DNA from: Arthrobacter burdickii
GTDB lineage: Bacteria > Actinomycetota > Actinomycetes > Actinomycetales > Micrococcaceae
DNA: 64,000 nt
Direction: 5' to 3'
NCBI RefSeq assembly: GCF_030433645.1
Contig: NZ_JAROCG010000001.1
Coordinates: forward strand, 2,666,001 to 2,730,000
Shown here: piece after piece, positions 19,282 to 30,507 of the stretch
How the letters are laid out: every line of letters starts with the position of its first letter
Numbering within the stretch: position 1 is the stretch's first letter
The notes under the pieces: generated by a model
Seen by the model: only the letters and a program-made list of their open reading frames with translations
Database searches by the model: none
Told to the model about the DNA's origin: nothing
Made by a program: the position numbers and the translations under genes

Positions 19282-20083
19282 ACCGAAAGTCAGCATCCAT
19301 CCTTCCCCGACCTCCCTCGCGGCCGCCGTCGCGGCACGACTGATCACGCGCCTCGTCGACGTGCAGAGCGACCGTGGCACGGCGACCGTCGTCCTCACGG
19401 GCGGCTCGATCGGCACGGCGGCACTGCAGGCCGTGGTGGAGTCGCCGGCACACACGGCGGTCGACTGGGCCAATGTGCATTTCTGGTGGGGCGACGAACG
19501 CTTCCTGCGCGCCGAGGACCCGGACCGCAACGCCGTCCAGGCGCGGTCCGCGTTCCTCGACCGCATCGCCGTCGACCCGGTGAAGATCCACGAGTTCGGC
19601 TCGAAGGACGAGTTCCCTGACGAGGATGCGGCGGCCGCGGACTACGCCCGGCAACTGGCGGAGGCAGCACGCGCCGAAGCCGAGGCGGACGGCGTGGGGC
19701 AGGTGGATCCGCGCCTGCCGCGCTTCGACGTCCTCCTGCTCGGCGTGGGGCCGGACGCGCACGTCGCCTCCCTCTTCCCGGAGCTGGCAGGGATCCGCAC
19801 GAAGGGCGAGACGACCGTAGGGGTCGCCGATGCACCGAAGCCTCCCCCGCAGCGCGTCTCCCTGACCCTCGAGGCCATCAACACCGCGCAGGAGGTCTGG
19901 CTGTCGGTCAGTGGCAGTGACAAGGCAGGCGCCGTGGGCCTCGCCCTCGCCGGAGCGGGCCACGTGCAGGTCCCGGCCGCCGGAGCCCGTGGAGTGCGGA
20001 AGACCCTGTGGCTGATCGACCAGGACGCCGCGCAGAAACTGCCCGGCCGTCTGATCGACCACGACGACGAGGAGACCGGCTGA
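19271..20083 (+). CDS. pgl: 6-phosphogluconolactonase
   Basis: A 270-residue hydrolase that opens 6-phosphogluconolactone, the product of Zwf. The NagB/RpiA-like fold shows TVVLTGGSIGTAAL, VHFWWGDERFLRAEDPDRN and DVLLLGVGPDAHVASLFPE, the family's diagnostic active-site segments. GTG 19271 is chosen because AAGGAG lies 12 bases upstream and the earlier GTG 19259 is almost on top of it. The gene overlaps opcA, is last in the operon and is followed by a strong terminator. Confidence 0.95.
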   Translation: MSAEPKVSIHPSPTSLAAAVAARLITRLVDVQSDRGTATVVLTGGSIGTAALQAVVESPAHTAVDWANVHFWWGDERFLRAEDPDRNAVQARSAFLDRIAVDPVKIHEFGSKDEFPDEDAAAADYARQLAEAARAEAEADGVGQVDPRLPRFDVLLLGVGPDAHVASLFPELAGIRTKGETTVGVADAPKPPPQRVSLTLEAINTAQEVWLSVSGSDKAGAVGLALAGAGHVQVPAAGARGVRKTLWLIDQDAAQKLPGRLIDHDDEETG

Positions 20084-20096
20084 CCCGGACCGCGAA

Positions 20097-20130
20097 AAAG
20101 CCCCCGCTTCCGTCCGGAAGCGGGGGCTTT
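20097..20130. terminator. Two-way terminator between pgl and secG
   Basis: A perfect 16-bp stem (20097-20112 with 20115-20130) carries only a two-base turn and has AAA/TTT at its ends. It lies 13 bases after the pgl stop and 21 bases from the secG stop, serving both converging operons. Confidence 0.9.
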
Positions 20131-20151
20131 CCCGTGAATCGGGGGTGCGTC

Positions 20152-20403
20152 CTACGACTCACCGGCGAAGCGCTGGATGAGGCCCAGCGCCACGATGACG
20201 ACGCCCCAGGCGAGCCCGAGGGTCACGGTGAAGCGGTTCAGGTTCCGCTCGGCCACGCCGGAGGATCCCATGCTCGAGGTCATGCCGCCACCGAACATGT
20301 CCGACATACCGCCGCCACGTCCCTTGTGGAGCAGGATCAGCAGGGTCAGCAGGAGGCTGGTGATCCCGAGCAGGACAAGCAGGATGATACGAAGGATTTC
20401 CAC
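20152..20403 (-). CDS. secG: Protein translocase subunit SecG
   Basis: An 83-residue protein with two membrane helices (ILRIILLVLLGITSLLLTLLI near the N-terminus and LGLAWGVVIVALGLI near the C-terminus). The loop between them has the SecG signature LLHKGRGGGMSDMFGGG. It helps SecYEG-mediated export. It is last in the gap-pgk-tpiA-secG operon, a placement conserved in many actinobacteria. Confidence 0.95.
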   Translation of the reverse strand: MEILRIILLVLLGITSLLLTLLILLHKGRGGGMSDMFGGGMTSSMGSSGVAERNLNRFTVTLGLAWGVVIVALGLIQRFAGES

Positions 20404-20455
20404 GGGGCCCTTTCAAGGCTCGGTAGCCGCTCTGCGGAGCGGCCGGCGCACGGAA

Positions 20456-21271
20456 CTAGTCTGTCACCAGATGCTGTTCGAACCTGACAATACTAGCAAA
20501 CTCGGCTACGTCGAGGCTCGCACCGCCGACGAGCACGCCGTCGACGTCGCGCTCCTTGAGGATGCTCGCGGCGTTGGCCGCCTTCACCGAGCCGCCGTAC
20601 AGCAGTCGGGTCTTCGAGGCCGTCTCCGCGTCGAAGAGGGAACCCAGCTCGGCGCGGATGGCAGCGCACATCTCCTGTGCGTCCTCCGGTCCCGCGACCT
20701 CGCCCGTACCGATGGCCCAGACGGGTTCGTACGCGACCACCAGCGATGACGCCTGCTCGGGGGTGAGCCCAGCGACGCCCTGGCGGAGCTGGTCGAGCGT
20801 GTGGGGGACGTGGCTCCCGGCCTGGCGGATCTCGAGGCCCTCACCGACGCAGAGGACGGGCACCAGGCCGTGGCGGTAGGCCGCGTGCACCTTGCGGTTG
20901 AGCAGTTCGTCCGACTCGTTGTGGAGTGTGCGGCGCTCCGAGTGGCCGACGAGGACGTAGGTGCAGTCGAGCTTGCTGAGGAACTGTCCGGAGATGTCGC
21001 CGGTGTAGGCACCGGAGTCCTCCGGCGAGAGGTCCTGCCCGCCGAAGACGACGTCGAGGTTGTCGCCCTTCACGAGGGTCTGGACGCCGCGGAGGTCGGT
21101 GAAGGGCGGGAAGACGGACACCTCGACGCGCGAGAAGTCATGGCCTGCGTCATCGAGGGTCCAGGCCAGCTTCTGCAGGAAGGTGATGCCCTGCATGTGG
21201 TCCAGGTTCATCTTCCAGTTGCCCGCGATGAGCGGCCGGCGGTCGAAGGCGCCGTTGGTCGAGGTGGTCAT
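20456..21271 (-). CDS. tpiA: Triosephosphate isomerase
   Basis: A 271-residue TIM barrel interconverting glyceraldehyde-3-phosphate and dihydroxyacetone phosphate. All active-site blocks are intact: AGNWKMN (Lys), VGHSERR (His), [11 protein letters not shown] (catalytic Glu and loop) and [11 protein letters not shown] (phosphate binding). A long perfect hairpin lies between it and pgk. Confidence 0.97.
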   Translation of the reverse strand: MTTSTNGAFDRRPLIAGNWKMNLDHMQGITFLQKLAWTLDDAGHDFSRVEVSVFPPFTDLRGVQTLVKGDNLDVVFGGQDLSPEDSGAYTGDISGQFLSKLDCTYVLVGHSERRTLHNESDELLNRKVHAAYRHGLVPVLCVGEGLEIRQAGSHVPHTLDQLRQGVAGLTPEQASSLVVAYEPVWAIGTGEVAGPEDAQEMCAAIRAELGSLFDAETASKTRLLYGGSVKAANAASILKERDVDGVLVGGASLDVAEFASIVRFEQHLVTD

Positions 21272-21296
21272 CGTCGTACTCTCCCTGTTCGTTGAC

Positions 21297-21334
21297 GGCG
21301 GGATCCGCAGGGCATGTGCCCTGCGGATCCCGCC
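21297..21334 (-). repeat. Perfect 18-bp hairpin between pgk and tpiA
   Basis: GGCGGGATCCGCAGGGCA (21297-21314) and its exact complement (21317-21334) are separated by two bases. It is in the middle of an operon and has no T-run. It may be a partial terminator, or a structure that stabilises or separates the gap-pgk message from tpiA-secG. Confidence 0.85.
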
Positions 21335-21404
21335 ATTCCTGTGCGCCCGGTCGTCGGGCGGCTAATCGTGCCGGTCCTGCGCCTGCCTGGCCGCTGTCGT
21401 CCCG

Positions 21405-22655
21405 CTAGTCGCGGGCGAGTGCGGTCAGGCCGGGCAGTTCCTTGCCCTCGAGGTATTCGAGGCTCGCTCCACCACCGGTGGAGATGTGCCCGAACTGGTC
21501 GTCGGCGAAACCGAGGCCACGGACAGCAGCGGCGGAATCACCGCCGCCGACCACCGTGAGGGCGCCGTTCGCCTGTGCATCCACGAGGGCCTGCGCGACC
21601 GCCCGCGTACCGCCGGCGAAGGCTTCGAACTCGAAGACCCCCATGGGCCCGTTCCAGAAGACTGTCTTCGCCTCCGCGATGTTCGCGGCGAAGTCCCGGC
21701 CGGTGACGGGTCCGATGTCCAGGCCGATCCCGGAGGCTCCGTACGTGCCCGCCTCGATCGCGTCGGCCGCGACGACGCTGGAGCCCGCGTCCGCCGCGAA
21801 CTTCTCCGCCACCACGATGTCCGTCGGCAGGACGAACTGCGTGCCGTCGCGTGCCCCCCGCTCGAGGTAGCCGCGGACGGTGTCGATCTGGTCCTTCTCG
21901 AGCAGGCTGCCGCCCACGCTGAAGCCCTGGGCGGCGAGGAAGGTGAACACCATCCCGCCACCCACGAGGATGCGGTCCGCCGTGCCGATCAGGTTCTCGA
22001 TCACGGCGAGCTTGTCGGACACCTTCGAGCCGCCGAGGACGACGATGAAGGGCCGCTGCGGATCCTTCGTCAGCTTCTCGAGCACGACGAGCTCCGCCCG
22101 GACCAGGTCGCCCTGGTAGGCGGGCAGCAGCGCGGCGATGTCGTACACGCTCGCGTGCCTGCGGTGGACCGCCCCGAAGGCGTCGTCGACATAGGCGCCG
22201 TCAGGGCCGGCCAGGTCCGCGAGTTCGCGGGCGAAGGCGGAGCGCTCCGCATCGTCCTTGCTCGTCTCGCGTGCATCGAAACGCACGTTCTCGAGCACGA
22301 GCACCTCGCCGTCGGACAGCGCGGCGGCCGCGCTGCGCGCGCCCTCCCCCGTGGTGTCCGGTGCAAGGGTGACCGGGAAATCCGCGAGGTCCCGAAGGGC
22401 GTCGACGGCCGGCTTGAGCGAGTACTTCTCCTCCGGGGCGCCCTTGGGCCGCCCGAGGTGCGCCAGGACGATGACGGCGGCCCCTGCCTCGCTCAGCTTG
22501 CGCAGAACGGGCAGGGACGCGCGGACGCGGCCGTCGTCGGTGACCTTCAGCGAGGGCACCTCGCCCTCGAGGGGCACATTGAGGTCGGAGCGGACGAGGA
22601 CGCGGCGTCCCCGGACTCCTTCAGCGAGGAGATCGTCGAGTGATGCGTAAGCCAC
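21405..22655 (-). CDS. pgk: Phosphoglycerate kinase
   Basis: A 416-residue two-domain kinase that makes ATP from 1,3-bisphosphoglycerate. The N-domain has [14 protein letters not shown] and LAHLGRPKG. The hinge and nucleotide side carry [22 protein letters not shown] and [12 protein letters not shown]. The C-terminus is the usual [19 protein letters not shown]. It starts 12 bases after the gap stop, so it is co-transcribed. Confidence 0.97.
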   Translation of the reverse strand: MAYASLDDLLAEGVRGRRVLVRSDLNVPLEGEVPSLKVTDDGRVRASLPVLRKLSEAGAAVIVLAHLGRPKGAPEEKYSLKPAVDALRDLADFPVTLAPDTTGEGARSAAAALSDGEVLVLENVRFDARETSKDDAERSAFARELADLAGPDGAYVDDAFGAVHRRHASVYDIAALLPAYQGDLVRAELVVLEKLTKDPQRPFIVVLGGSKVSDKLAVIENLIGTADRILVGGGMVFTFLAAQGFSVGGSLLEKDQIDTVRGYLERGARDGTQFVLPTDIVVAEKFAADAGSSVVAADAIEAGTYGASGIGLDIGPVTGRDFAANIAEAKTVFWNGPMGVFEFEAFAGGTRAVAQALVDAQANGALTVVGGGDSAAAVRGLGFADDQFGHISTGGGASLEYLEGKELPGLTALARD

Positions 22656-22667
22656 GGACGGGACCGC

Positions 22668-23693
<1,026 letters not shown>

Positions 23694-23900
23694 TCATAGG
23701 TGGTGCCGCCGGACGACCCTTCTCGGGCGATGCCGGCGACGAATAAATCTGGTACCGGGCACACCTTCGTGCCGAAGTGAATCGGGTCCTGCTGGCTCCC
23801 TGCGGAGCGTGGGTGGCGTCCTCGGAGCCGTGCGGGAGATGTCCCTGCACGGCTCCCACCTTACTCAGCGCGGCGTTGCGCGCGCACTGATGACGCGCGA

Positions 23901-23935
23901 AAGGCTCCGGACGGGCATGGAACCCCCGCCCGGAG
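23901..23935 (-). terminator. Terminator of sodA
   Basis: A GC-rich hairpin (GGCTCCGG...CCGGAGCC core, with one mismatch and then four more pairs) lies nine bases after the sodA stop. On the reverse strand it is followed by TTT. Confidence 0.7.
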
Positions 23936-23944
23936 CCGCCCTGC

Positions 23945-24574
23945 CTAGAGGCCGGGGGTGATGAGGACGGACGCTCCGATCCGGGCCGCCTCGAAGCGGG
24001 TCTGGACGTCGGCCCAGTTCACGAGGTTCCACCAGGCCTTGACGTAGTCGGGCTTGACGTTGACGTAGTCCAGGTAGAAGGCGTGCTCCCACATGTCCAG
24101 CATCAGCAGGGGGACGGTGCCCACCGGCACGTTGCCCTGCTGGTCGTAGAGCTGCTCGATCACGATGTTCTTGCCCAGCGGCTCGTATGCCAGCACGGCC
24201 CATCCCGAGCCCTGCAGCGAGGTCGCCGCGGCGCTGAAGTGGGCGCGGAAAGCGTCGAAGGACCCGAAGGCGTCGTCGAGGGCCGCTGCGAGTTCACCCA
24301 CGGGCTTGTCGCCGCCCTCGGGGGACATGTTCTTCCAGAAGATGCTGTGGTTGATGACACCGCCGACGTGGAACGCGAGGTCCTTGGAGAGCTTCGGGAT
24401 GGTGCCGAACTCGCCCTTCTCGCGGGCCTCGGCGAGCTGCGCGAGGGCGTCGTTGGCGCCCTTGACGTAGGTGGCCTGGTGCTTGGAGTGGTGCAGCTCC
24501 ATGATCCGGCCCGAGATGTGCGGCTCGAGGGCCGCGTAGTCATAGTCGAGATCCGGCAGTACGTATGCGCTCAC
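23945..24574 (-). CDS. sodA: Superoxide dismutase (Fe/Mn type)
   Basis: A 209-residue cytoplasmic enzyme that dismutates superoxide. Metal ligands are seen in order: the His in IMELHHSKH, the His in HSIFWKNM, and the Asp and His in [13 protein letters not shown]. The residues around the ligands fit Mn- or cambialistic enzymes. GTG 24574 is the likely start, because GGAGGA lies six bases before it and [16 protein letters not shown] matches family N-termini. The longer frame upstream is not needed. Confidence 0.95.
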   Translation of the reverse strand: MSAYVLPDLDYDYAALEPHISGRIMELHHSKHQATYVKGANDALAQLAEAREKGEFGTIPKLSKDLAFHVGGVINHSIFWKNMSPEGGDKPVGELAAALDDAFGSFDAFRAHFSAAATSLQGSGWAVLAYEPLGKNIVIEQLYDQQGNVPVGTVPLLMLDMWEHAFYLDYVNVKPDYVKAWWNLVNWADVQTRFEAARIGASVLITPGL

Positions 24575-24692
24575 GTAGTCCTCCATGTAGTGATCCGGGG
24601 CGCCCGCGCGGTCCGCAGCGCCGCCGGACATCCGGACGGCACGCGGTCCGCTTGATCAGAAGCGGGCTTGTCGTTCCATCCTATGCACTCAT

Positions 24693-25673
24693 TCACTCGT
24701 CGAGCATGTCCGGGGTCACATTGGCGTCGGTCCCCGGGATCCCGATGTCGGAGGCCCTCTTGTCCGCCATCGCCAGGAGGCGACGGATGCGGCCGGCGAT
24801 GGCGTCCTTGGTCATCGCCGGGTCGGCGAGGCGGCCGAGTTCGTCGAGGCTCGCCTGCTTGTGGGCCACCCTCAGCTCCCCGGCGTAGCGCAGGTGCTCG
24901 GGCACGGTCTCACCGAGGATCTCGAGGGCACGTTCGACGCGGGCGCCGGCGGCGACGGCAGCCTGCGCGGAGCGGCGCAGATTGGCGTCGTCGAAGTTGG
25001 CGAGGCGGTTCGCGGTGGCGCGGACCTCCTTGCGCATCCGGCGTTCCTCCCACACCATCAGCGCGTCGTGGGCGCCCATGCGCGTCAGGAGGGCGGCGAT
25101 CGTGTCGCCGTCGCGGATGACCACACGGTCTACGCCGCGCACCTCCCGCGCCTTGGCGGCGATGTCCAGCCGCCGGGCCGCACCGACGAGGGCGAGGGCC
25201 GACTCGGGACCCGGACAGGTCACCTCGAGCGACGAGGAGCGTCCGGGTTCCGTCAGGGAGCCGTGCGCGAGGAACGCGCCGCGCCAGACGGCCTCGGCGT
25301 CCGCCGTCGAACCGTTGACGACGGCGGACGGCAGTCCGCGCACCGGACGGCCGCGGCTGTCCAGCAGCCCGGTCTGGCGGGCGAGGGACTCGCCGTCGCG
25401 CACCACCCGGACCACGTAGCGGTTCCCCCGCTTCAGGGCCCCGCCCGTGACGACGATGATCTCGCTGGTGTGTCCGTACACCTCGGCGATGGCGGCACGG
25501 AGCCGGCGGGCCGTCGAGGCGAGGTCCACTTCGGCCTCGATGACGATCCTGCCGGAGATGATGTGGAGGCCCCCTGCGAACCTCAGCAGCGCGGACACTT
25601 CGGCCTTGCGGACCGAGGACTTCTTGACGTCGAGGTGGGACAGTTCCTCTTTGACGTCGGCGGTCAGGGCCAC
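24693..25673 (-). CDS. whiA: WhiA, DNA-binding regulator (sporulation/cell-division type)
   Basis: A 326-residue protein with an N-terminal degenerate LAGLIDADG endonuclease-like fold ([38 protein letters not shown]) and a C-terminal helix-turn-helix ([26 protein letters not shown]). In Streptomyces WhiA works with WhiB to switch aerial hyphae to sporulation. In non-sporulating actinobacteria it is linked to division and chromosome segregation. GTG 25673 has AGGAG seven bases upstream. It is the third gene of the conserved rapZ-yvcK-whiA unit. Confidence 0.96.
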   Translation of the reverse strand: MALTADVKEELSHLDVKKSSVRKAEVSALLRFAGGLHIISGRIVIEAEVDLASTARRLRAAIAEVYGHTSEIIVVTGGALKRGNRYVVRVVRDGESLARQTGLLDSRGRPVRGLPSAVVNGSTADAEAVWRGAFLAHGSLTEPGRSSSLEVTCPGPESALALVGAARRLDIAAKAREVRGVDRVVIRDGDTIAALLTRMGAHDALMVWEERRMRKEVRATANRLANFDDANLRRSAQAAVAAGARVERALEILGETVPEHLRYAGELRVAHKQASLDELGRLADPAMTKDAIAGRIRRLLAMADKRASDIGIPGTDANVTPDMLDE

Positions 25674-25683
25674 AGATACACTC

Positions 25684-26706
25684 CTAGTTCTCCCCAAACA
25701 TGTCGTTGTAGGACGTCGCCAGCCGCAGCGGGTCGTGCACGGGCTTACCGGTCGAAACCCCCACTGTACCGAAGACGGCGCGTCCTCCCATCCCTGCCAC
25801 GGCTCGCTCGAACTCGGACCTGTCCCCTATCACCGCGGGATCGGCGAGTACCACGTCCACCGTGAAATCCGGGGCGTACCGGCGGATCACGTTCAGGTGG
25901 TCGATGGCACTCATGCCCTGCGTCTCCTTGGTGTCGTTGCTCAGGTTCATCGTGAGGCACCGCCGCGCGGAGGTGCGGCACAGCGCGCCGCGGAGCTCGG
26001 GCAGCAGCAGGTGGGGCAGCACCGAGGTGTACCAGGACCCGGGTCCGAGGATCACCCAGTCGGCCAGCTCGATGGCCTCCAGCGCGTCCTTGCAGGCAGG
26101 AGCCTCCGGTGGGAGGAGCCGGACGTTGCTCACGTTCCCGGATTCCGCGGCGACCGCCAGCTGCGCCTGCCCGCTGACCGTGCGGACCCGGAGGGAGCCG
26201 TGCACCTCGCTGAGCACGTCGCCCTCGATCGTGAGCGGCACGCTCGCCATCGGGAGGACCCTGCCGCGCGCCCCGAGGAGTGCGCCGGCCCACTGCAGGC
26301 CCGCCACCGGGTCGCCCAGCAGTTCCCAGAGCGTGACGATGAGGAGGTTGCCCATGGCGTGGCCGTCGAGCGATCCCTCGACCCCGTCCCGCGATGCGAA
26401 GCGGTGCTGCATGACGTCCCGCCACGTGCGGCCCCAGTCGGTGTCGTCGCACAGGGCGGACAGTGCCATGCGGAGGTCGCCGGGAGGCAGCACCCCGAGT
26501 TCCCTCCGGAGCTTCCCGGACGACCCGCCGTCGTCGGCCACCGTCACCACGGCGGTCAGCTCCTGCGTCAGGAGCCGCAGGGCGGACAGCGACGCGGACA
26601 GTCCGTGCCCGCCGCCGAGGGCGACGACGGTCGGGCCCGCGCCGCCCTCACCCTTCCTGCGCGCCGCCGGCGGGACGAGGGGAAGGGGGCCCGAGAACAG
26701 CGCCAC
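25684..26706 (-). CDS. yvcK: YvcK/CofD-like gluconeogenesis factor
   Basis: A 340-residue nucleotide-binding protein of the YvcK family, structurally related to the 2-phospho-L-lactate transferase CofD. It has [20 protein letters not shown], then [19 protein letters not shown] and [14 protein letters not shown], the family hallmarks. YvcK binds UDP-sugars and influences peptidoglycan precursor supply and growth on gluconeogenic carbon sources. Its start overlaps the rapZ stop by one base, so translation is likely coupled. Confidence 0.95.
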   Translation of the reverse strand: MALFSGPLPLVPPAARRKGEGGAGPTVVALGGGHGLSASLSALRLLTQELTAVVTVADDGGSSGKLRRELGVLPPGDLRMALSALCDDTDWGRTWRDVMQHRFASRDGVEGSLDGHAMGNLLIVTLWELLGDPVAGLQWAGALLGARGRVLPMASVPLTIEGDVLSEVHGSLRVRTVSGQAQLAVAAESGNVSNVRLLPPEAPACKDALEAIELADWVILGPGSWYTSVLPHLLLPELRGALCRTSARRCLTMNLSNDTKETQGMSAIDHLNVIRRYAPDFTVDVVLADPAVIGDRSEFERAVAGMGGRAVFGTVGVSTGKPVHDPLRLATSYNDMFGEN

Positions 26707-27605
26707 TACTCACGCCCGAGGTCGCGGTGGTGTGCGGTGACCTGCACGCCCGGCAGCTGGGCCAGTCGCTGGGCGATCTCCTCCGTCACCGCGACCGACC
26801 GGTGCTTCCCGCCGGTGCACCCGACGGCGATGGTCGCGTAGTGCTTGTTCTCGCGGCGGTAGCCGTCCAGGACGGGCACGAGCGCATGCACGTACCGATC
26901 GATGAAGTCGCCCGCGCCCTGCGCGCCGAGGACGTAGTCGCGGACGGGCTCGTCCAGTCCGGTCTGGGGTCGCAGGACGGGCACCCAGTGGGGGTTGGGG
27001 ATGAAGCGGACATCCGCCACGTAGTTGGCGTCCACGGGCAGGCCGTACTTGAAGCCGAAACTCATCACGTTCAGCCGCAGGACGATGGGACCGGACTCCG
27101 AGAACAGCTCGGTGACGCTCGTGGCGAGGGCGTGCACGTTCAGCTCGCTCGTGTCGATCACGATGTCCGCGGAGTACCGGATGTCCTTCAGCACGTCGCG
27201 TTCTGCAGCGATGCCGTCCAGGATGCGGCCGTCGCCCTGCAGCGGATGCGGGCGGCGGCCCTGCTCGAAGCGCCGCACCAGCACGGTGTCGTCCGCATCG
27301 AGGAAGAGCACCCGGTAGTTGACCCCCGCCGACCGCAGGCCGTCGAGGGCCGCCTTGATGTCGAGGAAGAGTTCCTTGCCGCGCACGTCGATGACCACGG
27401 CCAGCTTCGGGATGGACTGCGGCGTCCGCGCCACGAGCTCGGTCAGCGTCGTGAGCATCTGCGGCGGGAGGTTCTCCACCACGTACCAGCCGTGGTCCTC
27501 CAGCGCGTTCGCGGCCGTACTGCGCCCGGCGCCCGACATGCCGGTCACCACCAGCAGCTCGGACTCGGTGGGTTTGACCGGAGTCAGGCTCGTGGCCTCA
27601 GTCAT
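26706..27605 (-). CDS. rapZ: RapZ-family nucleotide-binding protein (YvcJ)
   Basis: A 299-residue P-loop protein with a Walker A motif GMSGAGRST near residue 22 and the C-terminal [12 protein letters not shown] segment. In E. coli RapZ directs RNase E to the small RNA GlmZ and so controls amino-sugar synthesis. In Gram-positive bacteria the homologue YvcJ hydrolyses nucleotides and its targets are less clear. It is the first gene of the rapZ-yvcK-whiA unit and is likely driven from the TAGGCT box near 27700. Confidence 0.94.
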   Translation of the reverse strand: MTEATSLTPVKPTESELLVVTGMSGAGRSTAANALEDHGWYVVENLPPQMLTTLTELVARTPQSIPKLAVVIDVRGKELFLDIKAALDGLRSAGVNYRVLFLDADDTVLVRRFEQGRRPHPLQGDGRILDGIAAERDVLKDIRYSADIVIDTSELNVHALATSVTELFSESGPIVLRLNVMSFGFKYGLPVDANYVADVRFIPNPHWVPVLRPQTGLDEPVRDYVLGAQGAGDFIDRYVHALVPVLDGYRRENKHYATIAVGCTGGKHRSVAVTEEIAQRLAQLPGVQVTAHHRDLGRE

Positions 27606-27698
27606 ATCGTGGTGCGTCCGTTCCGGCTCGACGGGACACCCGGTATCCCGGCCTGCCCTGGTGTGCGGTCTCAGCGGCGCTCCTGCGGCCGCGCCTTC

Positions 27699-27704
27699 AG
27701 CCTA
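27699..27704 (-). promoter_or_regulatory. Candidate -10 box (TAGGCT) for rapZ-yvcK-whiA
   Basis: A reverse-strand TAGGCT sits at the very end of uvrC. Transcription from it would give a leader of about 85 bases before rapZ ATG 27605. The motif matches the boxes found at leaderless starts elsewhere in the window. Confidence 0.35.
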
Positions 27705-27705
27705 G

Positions 27706-29736
27706 CTAATCTTCGATGATCTCGCCCGTGGTCATGTTCACGGCCGGGGCGGCGGCGTCATCGGTGGCGAGGGACGTGCGGATGGTCTCGGCGAGTGCGG
27801 GTCCCACACCCGGTACCTGCACGAGGTCCTCGACAGTGGCCGCCCGGATCTTCTTGACCGAGCCGAAGTGCTTCAGCAGGGCCTTGCGCTTCGCCGGACC
27901 GAGCCCGGGGACCTCGTCGAGGGCTGACGCCGTCATCGACTTGCCGCGCTTCTGCCGGTGGAACGTGATGGCGAAGCGGTGGGCCTCGTCGCGGATCCGC
28001 TGCAGCAGGAACAGGCCCTCGGACGCCCGGGGAAGGATGACCGGGAACTCGCTGTCCTGGATCCACACCTCCTCGAGGCGCTTTGCGAGGCCGATCACGA
28101 AGACGTCGTCGATCCCGAGGTCCGCCAGCGCGCGCGAGGCGGCGGCCACCTGCGGCGGGCCGCCGTCGACGACGACGAGGCTGGGCGGATACGCGAAACG
28201 GTTGCGGGAGATCGCCGTCGTCGTGTCCCGGACGGGCTCGCCCTGCGCATCTACGTCGGGGTGCTCGAGGACCGATGCCTCGTCGTCCACCGGGTCGACG
28301 TCGGGGTCGGGACCGGCAGCGGGCTGCTCCCCCTTCCCGGCGAGGTAGTTGCGGAACCGGCGGTGGATCACGTCGTACATGGAGGCGGTGTCGTCCCGCG
28401 CGGCGTCCCCGGTGATGGAGAACTTCCGGTACTCGGACTTCCGGGGCAGGCCGTCCTCGACGACGACCATCGAGGCCACCACGTTGGTGCCCTGCACGTG
28501 CGAGATGTCAAAGCACTCGATGCGCATCAGCGGCTGCGGCAGGTCGAGGGCCTCCTGCAGCTCCTGCAGGGCGGCGGACCGCGTGGTGATGTCACCGGCC
28601 CTGCGGCTCTTGTGCAGGCGCAGGGCGTCCGCGGCGTTCTGCTCCACGGTGCCCAGGAGCGTGGCCTTGTCGCCGCGCTGGGGAACCCGCACGTCCACGC
28701 GCGCTCCCCGGAGGCCCCGGAGCCATTCGAGCATCTGGTCGGAGTTGCTGGGCAGCACGGGGACGAGGACCTCGCGCGGGATCTGCTCGTTGCTGCTGCT
28801 GCCCTCGCCGTAGACCTGCTGGAGCAGGTGCTCCACGAGGTCGGGCGTGTCCATGTCCTCGACCTTCTCGACCACCCAGCCGCGCTGTCCCCGGATCCTG
28901 CCGCCCCGGACGTGGAAGACCTGCGCTGCCGCCTCGAGCTCGTCCTCCTTGAGGGCGAAGATGTCCGCGTCGGTGTCCTCGCTGAGCACGACGGTGTTGC
29001 GTTCGAACACGCGGCGGAGTGCTGCGATGTCGTCGCGCAGGCGGGCGGCGCTCTCGTAGTCGAGCTCGGCGACGGCAGCCGCCATCTCCTTCTCGAGTCC
29101 GGAGATGAACTTCTTCGCCTCCCCGGACATGAAGTCGCAGAACTCACCGGCGAGGGCCTTGTGGTCCTCGGGGCTGATGCGTCCGACGCAGGGTGCGGAG
29201 CACTTGTCGATGTAGCCGAGGAGGCAGGGCCGGCCGGTCCGCTCCGCGCGCTTGAACACCCCGCTGCTGCAGGTGCGCACCGGGAAGACGCGGAGCATGG
29301 TGTCGACGGTCTCGCGGATGGCCTTGGCGGGGTAGAACGGGCCGAAGTAGCGCGTGTCCTTCTTCTTGTCGCCGCGCATCACCTGCACGCGCGGGTACTT
29401 CTCCCCCATGGTGACGGCGAGGTAGGGGTAGGACTTGTCGTCACGGAACATGACGTTGAACCGTGGATTGAATTCCTTGATCCACGTGTATTCGAGCTGG
29501 AGCGCCTCGAGTTCACTCCCGACGACGGTCCACTCGACGCTCGCGGCGGTGAACACCATGCTCCGCGTCTTGGCGAGCAGGCCCTGGGGGTTCGCGAAAT
29601 AGGAGTTCAGGCGTGAGCGCAGGTTCTTGGCCTTGCCGACATAGATGACCCTGCCGTGCTCGTCCCGGAAGCGGTAGACGCCCGGATCGAGCGGGATCTC
29701 GCCGGTCTTCGGCCGGTAGGTTACTGGGTTCGCCAC
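27706..29736 (-). CDS. uvrC: Excinuclease ABC subunit C
   Basis: A 676-residue nuclease that makes both cuts in nucleotide excision repair with UvrA and UvrB. It has an N-terminal GIY-YIG domain (DPGVYRFRDEHGRVIYVGKAKNL), a Cys cluster (CLLGYIDKCSAPCVG), a UVR domain (EKEMAAAVAELDYESAARLRDD), an RNase H-like domain (IECFDISHVQGTNVVAS, VVVDGGPPQV) and C-terminal helix-hairpin-helix repeats. An acidic insertion rich in Asp/Pro (roughly residues 495-525) interrupts the C-terminal nuclease domain; similar loops occur in relatives. GTG 29736 lies seven bases after a TAGGAT box. Confidence 0.96.
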   Translation of the reverse strand: MANPVTYRPKTGEIPLDPGVYRFRDEHGRVIYVGKAKNLRSRLNSYFANPQGLLAKTRSMVFTAASVEWTVVGSELEALQLEYTWIKEFNPRFNVMFRDDKSYPYLAVTMGEKYPRVQVMRGDKKKDTRYFGPFYPAKAIRETVDTMLRVFPVRTCSSGVFKRAERTGRPCLLGYIDKCSAPCVGRISPEDHKALAGEFCDFMSGEAKKFISGLEKEMAAAVAELDYESAARLRDDIAALRRVFERNTVVLSEDTDADIFALKEDELEAAAQVFHVRGGRIRGQRGWVVEKVEDMDTPDLVEHLLQQVYGEGSSSNEQIPREVLVPVLPSNSDQMLEWLRGLRGARVDVRVPQRGDKATLLGTVEQNAADALRLHKSRRAGDITTRSAALQELQEALDLPQPLMRIECFDISHVQGTNVVASMVVVEDGLPRKSEYRKFSITGDAARDDTASMYDVIHRRFRNYLAGKGEQPAAGPDPDVDPVDDEASVLEHPDVDAQGEPVRDTTTAISRNRFAYPPSLVVVDGGPPQVAAASRALADLGIDDVFVIGLAKRLEEVWIQDSEFPVILPRASEGLFLLQRIRDEAHRFAITFHRQKRGKSMTASALDEVPGLGPAKRKALLKHFGSVKKIRAATVEDLVQVPGVGPALAETIRTSLATDDAAAPAVNMTTGEIIED

Positions 29737-29743
29737 GCCTTTC

Positions 29744-29749
29744 ATCCTA
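29744..29749 (-). promoter_or_regulatory. Leaderless-type -10 box (TAGGAT) for uvrC
   Basis: Reverse-strand TAGGAT is followed by seven bases and GTG 29736. An in-frame ATG overlaps the box itself and is therefore unlikely to be the start. No LexA-like operator is seen here. Confidence 0.45.
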
Positions 29750-29838
29750 GGACGGAGCGGGAACGGACGCTGACCGGGGGCACCGCTTTCCGCTGACCGC
29801 TGACGCGGATCCGGCCGCATCGGCGAAGCCTTCGGGCA

Positions 29839-30507
29839 CTACTCGGTCGCAGGGCTCTGGTTATAGTGCGGCACCCGTTCCTGGCCGGTCAGCGCGGCGA
29901 TGCTGTCCATGATGGAGTCCGTCGCGCTGCGGCGCGCCGGCAGCGGGTGGCCGGGCCCGGTCTTCGCGAAGACGAGCGGCTCCCCGATGCGCATGGTGAA
30001 GTGCTGCGGGCGGACTCCCTTCTTCCCCGCGGGCTGGAGGGCCTCGGTGCCGAGAAGGCCGACGGGCACCACGGGCGCCCCGGTGGTGAGCGCGAGCCAG
30101 CCGACGCCGGTCCTCCCCCGGTAGAGCCTGCCGTCACGCGAGCGGGTCCCCTCGGGGTAGATCCCGACGCCGTCGCCCTGTTCCAGCAGGTCGAGGAGCG
30201 TCCTGAGCGCCTGGACGCTGGCGGCCTGCTGTCCACGCTCCACCGGGATGGACCCGACGCCCTCGAAGAACGACTTCATGAGCGCGCCTCTCACTCCCCT
30301 CCCCGTGAAGTACTCGGCCTTCGCGAAGAACGCGACCGGCCGCGGCATGAGCGCCTGCACCAGCACGCTGTCCAGGAAGGAGAGGTGGTTCGCCGCGACG
30401 ATGAAGGGGCCGTCCTTGGGCACGTTGCCCAGTCCTTCGACGGTGGGCCGGCAGAGTCCGGCGATGAGTCCGCGCGTCGTGCTGCGCGTCAGGTCATAGA
30501 CCCCCAC
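29839..30507 (-). CDS. 1-acyl-glycerol-3-phosphate acyltransferase (PlsC family)
   Basis: A 222-residue membrane-associated acyltransferase that would make phosphatidic acid from lysophosphatidic acid. It has the NHLSFLD motif (NHX4D) near residue 44, GSIPVERG, the YPEGTRSRDGRLYRG motif (EGTR) near residue 114, and the APVVPVGLLG block. GTG 30507 has GGAGG seven bases upstream and overlaps the end of the preceding HAD gene by 14 bp, so the two are translated from one message. The acyl substrate and any role in remodelling are unknown. Confidence 0.9.
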   Translation of the reverse strand: MGVYDLTRSTTRGLIAGLCRPTVEGLGNVPKDGPFIVAANHLSFLDSVLVQALMPRPVAFFAKAEYFTGRGVRGALMKSFFEGVGSIPVERGQQAASVQALRTLLDLLEQGDGVGIYPEGTRSRDGRLYRGRTGVGWLALTTGAPVVPVGLLGTEALQPAGKKGVRPQHFTMRIGEPLVFAKTGPGHPLPARRSATDSIMDSIAALTGQERVPHYNQSPATE

